Of a DNA stretch of 64,000 nucleotides, positions 9,893-18,455 are shown in pieces (positions within the stretch are counted from its first letter, which is position 1; each line of letters starts with the position of its first letter). The position numbers and the translations under genes were made by a program. Source of the stretch: Streptacidiphilus neutrinimicus. GTDB taxonomy: Bacteria; Actinomycetota; Actinomycetes; Streptomycetales; Streptomycetaceae. The stretch is taken from contig NZ_BBPO01000001.1 in the NCBI RefSeq assembly GCF_000787815.1, positions 227,980 through 291,979 on the forward strand, given 5' to 3'. The notes beneath the pieces are model-generated. The model ran no database searches. It was not told the DNA's origin and saw nothing but the letters and a program-made list of their open reading frames with translations.

Positions 9893-11212
9893 GTGCTGGC
9901 TTTCTTGCTGGAATGCCGTCAGTGGTGGCTCAAGGGGACGGTCTATCCGTTTGCCGCGTTCATGGCCACGATCTGGCTGCTCTGGATCGTCCGGATCGCC
10001 CTTGCACGCCGCTACCGCCCGTGGCTGCGGCCCTTCGAGGTGACCACCTCGGTCATCATCCCGGTAGTCGACGAGCCCGAGGATCTGTTCCGGGACGTGC
10101 TGGCGCGCATCCGTGCACAGCAGCCGACGGAGATCATCGTGGTCATCAACGGCCCACAGAACCCCACGCTGGAGAGCATCTGCGACGACATGGGTGTCGG
10201 GTGGGTCTGGACCGAGATCCCCGGCAAGCGCAACGCGCTCAAGGTGGGCCTGGAAATGTCCAGCGGTGAGATCGCGGTGCTGGTCGACTCCGACACCGTG
10301 TGGACCCCGAACACGCTCTCCGAGCTGGTCAAGCCGTTCCGGGACCCCGAGGTCGGCGGGGTGACCACCCGCCAGCGCATCCTGCAGCCGAGCCGGTCGG
10401 TGCTCACCCGCTGGGCCGACTGGCTGGAAAGTGTGCGCTGCCAGTACTCGATGCCGGCCATGAGCGCCCTCGGCACGGTCGGCTGCCTGCCCGGCCGCAC
10501 CATCGCCTTCCGCAGCTCGATCCTCTTCGACTGCATGGACGCATTCCTCAACGAGAAGTTCCTCGGCGTCTTCCTGGAGGTGAGCGATGACCGAACGCTC
10601 ACCAACTACACTCTCAAGGCCGGGTACAAGACGGTCTACCAGTCCACCTCGCTGGTCTACACCGACGCCCCGCTGCAGCTGAAGAAGCTGGTCAAGCAGC
10701 AATACCGCTGGGCCCGCGGCTCGCAGTACAACACCTTGCGCATGCTGCCGTGGATGGCAGGAAACGCTCGGATGCTGGGCCTGTTCTATGTCAGCGACAT
10801 CGCCGTGCCGTTCGTGCTGCTGGGAACCTTCGCCTCCTGGATCGCCGCGTTCTTCCGCCGCTCCCGCCCCGTCCTGTACAGCGAACTCCCCCTGCCGCAC
10901 ACCCCGTGGATGGCGATGGCCAGCATCATCGGCCTCGCCGCGTTGATGTCCCTGATCTCGATCGCTGTGCGTTTCGGCCGCCACTTCGCCTACCGGCCCC
11001 AGGACATGGTGTTCCTCCCGCTGTTCATGCTGATCAACACCTTCTTGCTGCTTCCCGTCCGCCTGGTGGGCTTCTTCCGCTGCGCCCACAACGCGGGTTG
11101 GGGCACTCGTGCCGACAGCTTCGCCGGCGAGCGCACGCACAGTCCCTTGGTGGTCGTCCCTTACCTGCTGGGAGGTCTGATGCTGTTCGGCTCGGTGATG
11201 ATGAGTGTCTGA
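9893..11212 (+). CDS. membrane GT2 polysaccharide synthase, hyaluronan-synthase-like
   Basis: Processive family 2 glycosyltransferase that polymerises nucleotide sugars and exports the chain. 439 aa: one N-terminal membrane helix (about 17-37), a cytosolic GT-A domain with SVIIPVVDEPEDLF, the metal-binding VDSDT near residue 132, an acidic SDDRTLTNY segment, and the processivity motif QQYRW near 270 (QxxRW), then four membrane helices to the C-terminus. This layout matches hyaluronan, chitin and cellulose synthases. With UDP-glucose dehydrogenase next door, a glucuronate-containing polymer is the best guess. The start is GTG 9893, with only a weak ribosome site. Its stop overlaps the start of the GH26-like gene. 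Confidence 0.87.
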   Translation: MLAFLLECRQWWLKGTVYPFAAFMATIWLLWIVRIALARRYRPWLRPFEVTTSVIIPVVDEPEDLFRDVLARIRAQQPTEIIVVINGPQNPTLESICDDMGVGWVWTEIPGKRNALKVGLEMSSGEIAVLVDSDTVWTPNTLSELVKPFRDPEVGGVTTRQRILQPSRSVLTRWADWLESVRCQYSMPAMSALGTVGCLPGRTIAFRSSILFDCMDAFLNEKFLGVFLEVSDDRTLTNYTLKAGYKTVYQSTSLVYTDAPLQLKKLVKQQYRWARGSQYNTLRMLPWMAGNARMLGLFYVSDIAVPFVLLGTFASWIAAFFRRSRPVLYSELPLPHTPWMAMASIIGLAALMSLISIAVRFGRHFAYRPQDMVFLPLFMLINTFLLLPVRLVGFFRCAHNAGWGTRADSFAGERTHSPLVVVPYLLGGLMLFGSVMMSV

Positions 11213-12365
11213 CCCCGGCACCACACATCGCAGAAGCATGGCCTGGTGGCGGCGCGGCACAGGAGTGCGGCTGCGGCTGTGGATGGTCGTCAACCTGACC
11301 GCACTCACCGTGCTGTGCTACCTGGTCACGACGGCGGTGACCCACCAAGCCTCGGGCGACCAGTCCGCCGACGCGGCCACCGTGGGCTCGACCGCGTCGC
11401 GTCACGCCGCCAAGCCCACACCTCCCGTCATCCCGACCATGAGCCAACTGCTCAATCCCACCGGGATCTACTACGGCGTGGCCACCCCGAGCGCACCCTG
11501 GTCCGGCGCGGAAGTGGCCAAGGTGGCCGAGGAGACCGGTGCCCGGCCCTCCATGACCGAATACTTCGTCAAGTGGACCGACAACTACGACCCGGCCGCT
11601 GTCGCCGCCGCCTACCGACACGGCACGGTACCCGTGCTGAGCTGGGAGCCCTGGCAGAGCCAGGACACTCGAAGCGGCGCCAAGAGCACGCTGACCTTCG
11701 ACACCGACCAGCCGAAGTACCGGCTGGCCCGGATCGCCGATGGCGCCTTCGACCCCTACATCCAGCGCTTCGCGCGCGCGGTCGCGGCAGCGAAGATGCC
11801 CGTGGTGCTGCGCTTCGCCCACGAGATGAACGGCACCTGGTACCCGTGGTCGGAGCAGTTGAACGGCAACCGGCCTGGTGACTACGTCAAGGCCTGGCGT
11901 CACGTGCACGACCTGTTCGTCAAGGCCGGCGCCACTAACGTGATCTGGGTCTGGAGCCCGAACATCGTCCGGCCGACGCCGAAGGTCAAGCTGGCTCCCC
12001 TTTACCCGGGCGACGCTTATGTCGACTGGGTGGGCCTGGTCGGCTACGGCAACGAGGACACGGCTCAGGCCACTTTCGGGCCGACCCTGCGGCAGCTGTG
12101 CGCGATCACCCACAAGCCGATCGTCATCACCGAGACCGGCGCCGTCCCCGCGCTCAAAACGCGGTGGATCACGAACTTCTTCCACTGGCTCCCGTCGAAC
12201 CCGGACATCATCGGCTTCATCTGGTTCGAGAGAGACCGCGCATCCGGTGGCACCGCCGACTGGCGCTTCGACGCGACCGCGGCGAGCCTGCGCGCTTTCC
12301 GCGCCGGAGTCGCCGCCGACCGGACCAGGCTCGTCCCCCCCACCACGACCGCCCCCCTCCCGTAG
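11205..12365 (+). CDS. membrane-tethered GH26-type glycoside hydrolase
   Basis: 386 aa: an N-terminal membrane anchor (LWMVVNLTALTVLCYLVTTAV, about 27-47), a Ser/Thr/Pro linker, then a (beta/alpha)8-type domain. Acid/base E207 lies in RFAHEMNGTWYPW and the likely nucleophile E310 in PIVITETGAVP, the pattern of family 26 beta-mannanase-like enzymes. It should act outside the membrane. GTG 11205 overlaps the synthase stop by eight bases, so translation is probably coupled; ATG 11238 is an alternative start. Polysaccharide synthase operons often carry a hydrolase that trims or releases the chain, and that is the likely role here. The substrate cannot be read from sequence. Confidence 0.82.
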   Translation: MSDPGTTHRRSMAWWRRGTGVRLRLWMVVNLTALTVLCYLVTTAVTHQASGDQSADAATVGSTASRHAAKPTPPVIPTMSQLLNPTGIYYGVATPSAPWSGAEVAKVAEETGARPSMTEYFVKWTDNYDPAAVAAAYRHGTVPVLSWEPWQSQDTRSGAKSTLTFDTDQPKYRLARIADGAFDPYIQRFARAVAAAKMPVVLRFAHEMNGTWYPWSEQLNGNRPGDYVKAWRHVHDLFVKAGATNVIWVWSPNIVRPTPKVKLAPLYPGDAYVDWVGLVGYGNEDTAQATFGPTLRQLCAITHKPIVITETGAVPALKTRWITNFFHWLPSNPDIIGFIWFERDRASGGTADWRFDATAASLRAFRAGVAADRTRLVPPTTTAPLP

Positions 12366-12416
12366 TCTGCGGCGAATGTGGCGGCAGGCAGCAGCAACGA
12401 GAGGAAGTCCCCTTCG

Positions 12417-13958
12417 GTGACCGGAACCCACCCCTGGGAGCACGAGGTCAAAGACGGCTTGCCCGCCGAACCGGCAGACCAGCCGACGCCTGGGCAGCGG
12501 GCGGGTCAGTCGGCGGGAACCGCGCGGCTCACCGCACGTCACTGGCTGCCGCCGGTGCTGCTGATGCTGGGCATGGGCCTGTACGGCATCGGCGGTCGCC
12601 AGCCGTGGGAGGACGAGTACGCCTCGTGGTGGGCGGCCTCGCTCTCCTGGAGTGACCTAGGGCGCCTGCTCAGCCACGTCGACATCGTCCTCGCTCCGTA
12701 CTACGCGGCGATGCACCTGTGGATCGGAGCCTTCGGCGACTCGCCCACCGCGATGCGCCTCCCGTCGGTGCTCGCGATGGCCACCGCCGCAGGCCTACTG
12801 GTTCCGCTCGGGCGCCGCCTGTTCGACGCCCGGGTCGGCCTGGCCGCAGGTCTGCTCTTCGCGGTCATTCCCATGACCAGCCGGTACGCGCAGGAAGCCC
12901 GCCCCTACGCATTCGCCGTGCTGGCTGCAGTGGCGGCGACACTGCTTCTCTACCGCGCGATCGACCAGCCCTGTCTCGGCCGGTGGACCGGCTACGCGGC
13001 ACTGGTGACCGCCATGGGACTGGCCCACCTGGTGACCCTCACGGTCCTGGCCGCGCACTTCGTCGCCCTCCTCATCGAGCGGAGCCCCGGCGGCAGACCG
13101 CGCCTGCTGCCCTGGGCCGCCAGCGTGGCCGCCGGCATCCTGCCCGTGCTACCGCTGATCTGGTTCGGACACGCGCAATCGCAGCAGATCGCCTGGCTCG
13201 AGCAGACGAACATGACCCTGGCCGCCCTACCGGGCCAGCTCTTCCGCTCCACCCCCGCCGGCTGGACCGTGATCGCTATCGGCCTGCTCGGCGTACTCCT
13301 GGTACGCGCCCGCACGACCGTCGTCCTGTGCTGGGCGGCACTGCCTCCGCTCGTCCTCTACGCCACGCGAAGCACACTCGACCTCTTCCTCAACCGCTAC
13401 CTCATCTTCACCCTGCCAGCCTGGGCCCTGCTGGCCGGCGCGGCGGTCTGCGTTCTCATCCGCAAACTGCCCGGCACGGCGCCCTGGCGTGAACCCCTCG
13501 CCGCCGCGGCGGCCGCGCTTGCCCTGGCCCTCGTCACACTCGGCGCTTTCGCCGCCGTGCGCGCGAACCCACTGCCCGGGGAGCCCGACTGGCAGCGCGC
13601 AGCCACCTGGACCATGCGGCAAAGCCGTCCCGGAGACGGCGTCGCAATCAACGGCTACCGCGAAGGCGTACTCGCGCTCTCCTACCAAATGTGGCGCAAC
13701 CCTGCAGCGCCACACGACGTCTTCGCAGGCCGCAGCGCCCAATCACTCGGCACCTTCGACCCCGCAACCTGCCAGGTGCCCGCCGTCTGCGCCCAGCCCT
13801 ACCTGCGAATCTGGCTCTTCTCCACGGCGCCGAAGGGCCACAGCTTCGACCAGATGCCGGCTTCGGTCCGCGACCTGCTCGCCACGCACTACCGCGTGAA
13901 GGAGGCCAAGGAGTTCGCCTCTCTGCGGGTCCTGCTGCTGATCCCGCGATCCGCATAG
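12417..13958 (+). CDS. GT39/PMT_2-type membrane glycosyltransferase
   Basis: 513-aa polytopic protein with about 10-12 hydrophobic helices. The first loop carries the GT-C acidic motif in PWEDEYASWWAASLSW, and QEARPYAFAVLAA is typical of dolichyl- or polyprenyl-phosphate-sugar-dependent transferases of the PMT_2/ArnT class. A soluble C-terminal domain follows the last helix. Such enzymes move a lipid-linked sugar onto a protein, lipid or polymer outside the membrane. I start at GTG 12417 because GAGAGGAAG precedes it at good distance; GTG 12378 in the same frame has none. Third gene of the exopolysaccharide unit; it may decorate the polymer or glycosylate an envelope component. Confidence 0.8.
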   Translation: MTGTHPWEHEVKDGLPAEPADQPTPGQRAGQSAGTARLTARHWLPPVLLMLGMGLYGIGGRQPWEDEYASWWAASLSWSDLGRLLSHVDIVLAPYYAAMHLWIGAFGDSPTAMRLPSVLAMATAAGLLVPLGRRLFDARVGLAAGLLFAVIPMTSRYAQEARPYAFAVLAAVAATLLLYRAIDQPCLGRWTGYAALVTAMGLAHLVTLTVLAAHFVALLIERSPGGRPRLLPWAASVAAGILPVLPLIWFGHAQSQQIAWLEQTNMTLAALPGQLFRSTPAGWTVIAIGLLGVLLVRARTTVVLCWAALPPLVLYATRSTLDLFLNRYLIFTLPAWALLAGAAVCVLIRKLPGTAPWREPLAAAAAALALALVTLGAFAAVRANPLPGEPDWQRAATWTMRQSRPGDGVAINGYREGVLALSYQMWRNPAAPHDVFAGRSAQSLGTFDPATCQVPAVCAQPYLRIWLFSTAPKGHSFDQMPASVRDLLATHYRVKEAKEFASLRVLLLIPRSA

Positions 13959-14384
13959 CCGAAGAGCACGGACGGCGACATCCACAGCGACGACTCCAGC
14001 TTCACCGCAGCACCCGGAGCGAGTGGTGCCGCATCTGACCACCATTCCGTCGCAGGTCGGAACCACCGAGCGGACCTATACGGTGCGAATGGCAACAGGC
14101 GGACACTCTCGCTCCAGGGACGAGGTGCCAGCTCCGCGGCAGACGGAAAGCCGATGCGGGAGGAACCCGGTGCCGCTCAACCACCCCGGCTCCAAGCGTG
14201 GGCGGTCCGGAAGCGGTACGGCACGGAATGCCGTCCAGAGCCCGCTCACGGCAACTCGCCCAGGATCCGGGACAACTGAAGACAGCCGTGAAGGCCCCGC
14301 GCTCGTAAGCCGTCAGCTTCGACCGCACGGGCCGTCAACGCGGTTCCATATGACGTGAGCACGGCTTTTGCCGTCGCGGCCCCG
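13959..14384. other. intergenic region after the exopolysaccharide block
   Basis: 426 bases between the converging GT39 and ABC permease genes. No convincing gene is seen; frames here lack ribosome sites and the strong third-position bias. Only a weak hairpin, ACGGC-TTTT-GCCGT at 14361-14374, could act in termination. Confidence 0.4.
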
Positions 14385-15149
14385 CTACTCCCAGCGGAAG
14401 AAGCGCGCCGCGGCGGCGAGACCTAGTACGGCCCAGACGGCGAGGATGCCGAGGTCTCCCCACGGCATCGCCGCGCCCTGCTGGAGGACGGAGCGCAGGC
14501 CGTCCGACAGCGCGCTGATGGGCAGCGCCTCCAGCACCGGGCGGACGGCGGAGGGGAACTTCGACAGCGGCACGATCACGCCGCCGGCCAGCAGCAGCAG
14601 GATGAAGACCAGATTGGCCGCGGCGAGGGTCGCCTCGGCCTTCAGGGTCCCGGCCATGAGCAGGCCGAGGCCGGAGAAGGCGGCGGTGCCGGCGACGAGC
14701 AGCAGCAGGACCGCCAAGGGGTTGCCCTGCGGGCTCCAGCCGAGGGCCAGGGCGATGACGGTCAGCAGGACGACCTGGAGCACCTCGGTGACGAGCACGC
14801 TGCCGGTCTTCGCGGTCATGAGCGCCCAGCGCGGCAGCGGGCTCGCGCCGAGGCGCTTGAGGACGCCGTAGCGGCGCTCGAAGCCCGTCGCGATGGCCTG
14901 GCCAGTGAAGGCGGTGGACATCACGGCCAGCGCCAGCAGGCCCGGCGCGAGGAAGTCGACGCGCTTGCCCGGACCGGTGGTGGACACGATGTCCACGGCG
15001 CTGAACAGGAGCAGCAGCACGCTCGGGATGACCACGGTGAGCAGCAGCTGCTCGCCGTTGCGCAGCAGCAGCCTGGTCTCCAGCGCGGTCTGCGCGCGCA
15101 GCATGCGGCCCAGCGGGGCCGCGCCCGGAGCGGGGGCGTAGGTCGTCAC
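14385..15149 (-). CDS. ABC-2 type transporter permease
   Basis: 254-aa inner-membrane subunit with six hydrophobic helices. It carries the ABC-2 signature region around GFERRYGVLKRLGASPLPRWAL after the second helix, and ends AARFFRWE. I start at GTG 15149: its GTGA overlaps the ATPase stop by four bases, and the longer frame upstream would lie inside the ATPase gene. With the ATPase it forms an exporter, probably for a lipid, peptide or drug-like substrate; family level does not tell which. The pair is divergent from sufR, a position I recall as common in streptomycetes. Confidence 0.9.
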   Translation of the reverse strand: MTTYAPAPGAAPLGRMLRAQTALETRLLLRNGEQLLLTVVIPSVLLLLFSAVDIVSTTGPGKRVDFLAPGLLALAVMSTAFTGQAIATGFERRYGVLKRLGASPLPRWALMTAKTGSVLVTEVLQVVLLTVIALALGWSPQGNPLAVLLLLVAGTAAFSGLGLLMAGTLKAEATLAAANLVFILLLLAGGVIVPLSKFPSAVRPVLEALPISALSDGLRSVLQQGAAMPWGDLGILAVWAVLGLAAAARFFRWE

Positions 15150-16075
15150 GAGCGCAGATCCCGTCCGGTGAGTTCGAGGAAGACGTCTTCGAGGGTGCGG
15201 CGCTCGACCGAGAGGTTCTCCGGGAGCACGCCGGCCTGGGCGCACCAGCTGGTCACCGTGGCGAGCAGCTGCGGGTCGACCGGCCCCTCGATGAGGTAGC
15301 TGCCGGGCGTCAGCTCGGCGGCGGAGGAGCCGTCCGGCAGCGCCTTCAGCAGCGCGCCGAGGTCCAGGCCGGAGCGGCCCTGGAAGCGCAGGGTGTTCGC
15401 GGCGCCGCCGCGGCAGAGCTGCTCCGGGCTGCCCTGCGCGATGACCTTGCCGCCGTCGACGATGGCGACGTCGTCGGCGAGCTGCTCGGCCTCGTCCATG
15501 TGGTGTGTGGTGAGCACGATGCTGACGCCGTCGCGGCGCAGGTCGCGGACCAGGTCCCAGGTCGCCCGTCTGGCCTGCGGGTCGAGCCCGGCGGTGGGCT
15601 CGTCCAGGAAGACCAGCTCGGGCCGTCCGACGACGGCCATGGCGAGCGAGAGACGCTGCTGCTGGCCGCCGGAGAGGCGCCGGTAGACGGTCCGCCCGCA
15701 GGAGCCGAGGCCGAGGCGCTCGGCGAGCTCGTCGACGTCGAGGGGGTTCGCGTGCAGGGCGGCCGTGTGCCGCAGCATCTCCATCGCCCGCGCGCCGGGG
15801 TACACGCCACCCGACTGGAGCATCACGCCGATCCGGGGCTTCAGCTCCGATGCCTGGGCCACCGGGTCGAGCCCGAGCACGCGCACCGTCCCAGCGTCGG
15901 GACGCCGGTAACCCTCGCAGGTCTCGATGGTCGTGGTCTTCCCCGCGCCGTTGGGGCCCAGCACGGCGGTCAGGCTGCCACGGCCGACGGTCAGGTCCAG
16001 CCCGTCGACGGCGGTCTTGGCGCCGTAGCGCTTGATGAGGCCCCGAATCTCTACGGCGGGGGCGTGGTCATGCAT
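15146..16075 (-). CDS. ABC transporter ATPase subunit
   Basis: 309-aa cytosolic ATPase powering the ABC-2 permease that overlaps its stop. Walker A GPNGAGKTTT near residue 39, Q-loop MLQSGGVYPGARAME, ABC signature LSGGQQQRLS, Walker B LVFLDEPTAGLD and H-loop LTTHHMDEAEQL are all intact. The C-terminal extension after the H-loop resembles drug- or daunorubicin-resistance (DrrA) type ATPases. The start is ATG 16075. About 125 bases separate it from the proposed sufR start. Confidence 0.93.
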   Translation of the reverse strand: MHDHAPAVEIRGLIKRYGAKTAVDGLDLTVGRGSLTAVLGPNGAGKTTTIETCEGYRRPDAGTVRVLGLDPVAQASELKPRIGVMLQSGGVYPGARAMEMLRHTAALHANPLDVDELAERLGLGSCGRTVYRRLSGGQQQRLSLAMAVVGRPELVFLDEPTAGLDPQARRATWDLVRDLRRDGVSIVLTTHHMDEAEQLADDVAIVDGGKVIAQGSPEQLCRGGAANTLRFQGRSGLDLGALLKALPDGSSAAELTPGSYLIEGPVDPQLLATVTSWCAQAGVLPENLSVERRTLEDVFLELTGRDLRS

Positions 16076-16187
16076 GCGGACGAGTCTACGAACCGTTGGG
16101 CCGCGCCCAGCAGATTAGGTAACCCTTAGTGACGGAGTGCACTTTCCCCGCCGACCAGCGCCGCTTGTTCGTCCGGAAGGAATTACG

Positions 16188-16201
16188 CAACAATGGTGTT
16201 G
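16188..16201. promoter_or_regulatory. SufR operator CAAC-N6-GTTG
   Basis: CAACAATGGTGTTG matches the palindrome CAAC-N6-GTTG reported for SufR in actinobacteria. Its last base is the G of the GTG start proposed for sufR, so bound SufR would block its own operon. About 60 bases upstream, TTAGGTAACCCTTAG (16115-16129) loosely resembles half of an iron-regulator box; I do not call it. Confidence 0.7.
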
Positions 16202-16980
16202 TGAAAAACGTGCGCGAGATGGCGGAGGGACGCGAGGCGGTCGATGCGACCGCCCCCGCTACGTCGTCGCGCGACCGTGTGGCCCGGTCCATCCTCGACC
16301 ACGGCCCGTCCAGCGCCGCCGACCTCGCGGAGCGCCTCGGCCTGACCCAGGCCGCCGTCCGCAGGCACCTCGACGCGTTGACCGCCGCAGGCCTGGTGAC
16401 CTCGCGCGAGCAGAAGGTGTACGGCCACCGCGGCCGCGGCCGCCCCGCCCGGGTGTTCCTGCTGACGGATTCCGGCCGCAACACGTTCTACCAGGCGTAC
16501 GACCAGCTCGCCGCCGACGCTCTCGGCTTCCTCGCGCAGGCCGTCGGCGGGGGCGAGAGGGGCAAGGAGGCGCTCGCCGCCTTCGCCCGCGCGCGGCTCG
16601 CACGCGACGCCGAGCGCTACGCCGCCGCCCTGGGCGGCTGCGAGGACGCCGAGGCCAAGGCCCAGGCCCTGGCGGGCGCGCTGACCGCGGACGGCTACGC
16701 TGCCACGGTGCGCAGCGCGCCGCTCGGGGAGCAGCTCTGCCAGCACCACTGCCCGGTCGCGCACATCGCCGAGCAGTTCCCGCAGTTCTGCGAGGCCGAG
16801 ACCGAGCTCTTCTCGCAGCTGCTCGGCACCCACGTGCAACGGCTGGCCACCATCGCCCACGGCGACGGGGTCTGCACCACCTTCGTGCCGCGCGCGGCCC
16901 CGCCGCCGCACCACGAGAAACCCATCGAGACCACCGCTACGAACGACGCAACCGCCGCATCCGGGAGGAACCCCGCATGA
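16201..16980 (+). CDS. sufR: SufR, iron-sulfur-sensing repressor of the suf operon
   Basis: DeoR/ArsR-like regulator that represses suf genes when it holds an Fe-S cluster. 259 aa from GTG 16201 ([10 protein letters not shown]); the frame is open further upstream but that part crosses the promoter. The winged helix-turn-helix is in the first 100 residues ([36 protein letters not shown]). Cysteines C180, C184 and C197 (CQHHC-X12-C) form the likely cluster site. The ATGA overlap with sufB shows co-transcription. The operator at its start supports autoregulation. Confidence 0.92.
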   Translation: MKNVREMAEGREAVDATAPATSSRDRVARSILDHGPSSAADLAERLGLTQAAVRRHLDALTAAGLVTSREQKVYGHRGRGRPARVFLLTDSGRNTFYQAYDQLAADALGFLAQAVGGGERGKEALAAFARARLARDAERYAAALGGCEDAEAKAQALAGALTADGYAATVRSAPLGEQLCQHHCPVAHIAEQFPQFCEAETELFSQLLGTHVQRLATIAHGDGVCTTFVPRAAPPPHHEKPIETTATNDATAASGRNPA

Positions 16981-18389
16981 CCACCACCGCTCACCCGGAG
17001 CTCGAAGGCCTGGGCAAGTACGAGTACGGCTGGGCCGACTCCGACGCGGCCGGCGCGGCTGCCAAGCGAGGTCTGAACGAGGACGTCGTCCGGGACATCT
17101 CGGCGAAGAAGAACGAGCCCGAGTGGATGCTGAAGCTCCGCCTCAAGGGCCTGAAGCTCTTCGACAAGAAGCCCATGCCGACCTGGGGCTCCGACCTCAC
17201 CGGCATCGACTTCGACAACATCAAGTACTTCGTGCGCTCCACGGAGAAGCAGGCGGAGTCCTGGGAGGACCTGCCCGAGGACATCAAGAACACCTACGAC
17301 AAGCTCGGCATCCCGGAGGCGGAGAAGCAGCGCCTGGTCGCCGGCGTCGCCGCGCAGTACGAGTCGGAGGTCGTCTACCACCAGATCCGCGAGGACCTGG
17401 AGGAGCAGGGCGTCATCTTCCTGGACACCGACACCGCGCTCAAGGAGCACCCGGAGCTCTTCCAGGAGTACTTCGGCACGGTCATCCCGGTCGGCGACAA
17501 CAAGTTCGCCTCGCTGAACACGGCCGTGTGGTCCGGCGGATCGTTCATCTACGTGCCGAAGGGCGTGCACGTCGAGATCCCGCTGCAGGCCTACTTCCGG
17601 ATCAACACCGAGAACATGGGCCAGTTCGAGCGGACGCTGATCATCGTCGACGAGGACGCCTACGTCCACTACGTCGAGGGCTGCACCGCCCCGATCTACT
17701 CCTCGGACTCGCTGCACAGCGCCGTCGTCGAGATCATCGTCAAGAAGGGCGGCCGCTGCCGCTACACGACGATCCAGAACTGGTCGAACAACGTCTACAA
17801 CCTGGTCACCAAGCGCGCCGTGGCGTACGAGGGCGCGACCATGGAGTGGATCGACGGCAACATCGGTTCCAAGGTCACCATGAAGTACCCGGCCGTGTAC
17901 CTGATGGGCGAGCACGCCAAGGGCGAGACGCTCTCCATCGCGTTCGCGGGCGAGGGCCAGCACCAGGACGCCGGCGCCAAGATGGTGCACATGGCGCCCA
18001 ACACCTCCTCCAACATCGTCTCCAAGTCGGTGGCGCGAGGCGGCGGCCGCACCTCCTACCGCGGCCTGATCGAGATCGGCGAGGGCTCCAAGGGCGCCAA
18101 GTCCAACGTGCTCTGCGACGCCCTGCTGGTGGACACGATCTCCCGCTCCGACACCTACCCGTACGTCGACGTCCGCGAGGACGACGTCTCCATGGGTCAC
18201 GAGGCGACGGTCTCCAAGGTCTCCGAGGACCAGCTCTTCTACCTGATGAGCCGCGGCCTGACGGAGTTCGAGGCGATGGCGATGATCGTCCGCGGCTTCG
18301 TGGAGCCGATCGCCAAGGAGCTGCCGATGGAGTACGCGCTGGAGCTCAACCGGCTGATCGAGCTGCAGATGGAGGGCGCTGTCGGCTGA
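16977..18389 (+). CDS. sufB: Fe-S cluster assembly protein SufB
   Basis: Scaffold subunit of the SufBC2D complex on which Fe-S clusters are built. 470 aa, standard length, starting at ATG 16977 inside the sufR stop. Conserved blocks are clear: [54 protein letters not shown], and the C-terminal [19 protein letters not shown] helix that pairs with SufD. Conserved cysteines occur in EGCTAP and in SNVLCDALL. No intein or frameshift is present, which is worth noting because SufB often carries inteins in mycobacteria. Confidence 0.97.
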   Translation: MTTTAHPELEGLGKYEYGWADSDAAGAAAKRGLNEDVVRDISAKKNEPEWMLKLRLKGLKLFDKKPMPTWGSDLTGIDFDNIKYFVRSTEKQAESWEDLPEDIKNTYDKLGIPEAEKQRLVAGVAAQYESEVVYHQIREDLEEQGVIFLDTDTALKEHPELFQEYFGTVIPVGDNKFASLNTAVWSGGSFIYVPKGVHVEIPLQAYFRINTENMGQFERTLIIVDEDAYVHYVEGCTAPIYSSDSLHSAVVEIIVKKGGRCRYTTIQNWSNNVYNLVTKRAVAYEGATMEWIDGNIGSKVTMKYPAVYLMGEHAKGETLSIAFAGEGQHQDAGAKMVHMAPNTSSNIVSKSVARGGGRTSYRGLIEIGEGSKGAKSNVLCDALLVDTISRSDTYPYVDVREDDVSMGHEATVSKVSEDQLFYLMSRGLTEFEAMAMIVRGFVEPIAKELPMEYALELNRLIELQMEGAVG

Positions 18390-18455
18390 CGTCCGGCCCG
18401 ACGCCCCACCGCTCTGCCACGAATTCCTTTCCAGAAAGCGAGTAGCACGACAGCC

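Noticed and set aside
9685..10269. Open frame starting MNNQTPIPSAFVRHALDRP in front of and overlapping the synthase gene
   Set aside because: Most of it overlaps the GT2 gene in another phase, and composition turns Arg/His-rich there; no ribosome site.
16115..16129. TTAGGTAACCCTTAG as an iron-regulator (DmdR/IdeR) box upstream of sufR
   Set aside because: Only one half resembles the 19-base iron box; the other half does not, so I left it as a remark.
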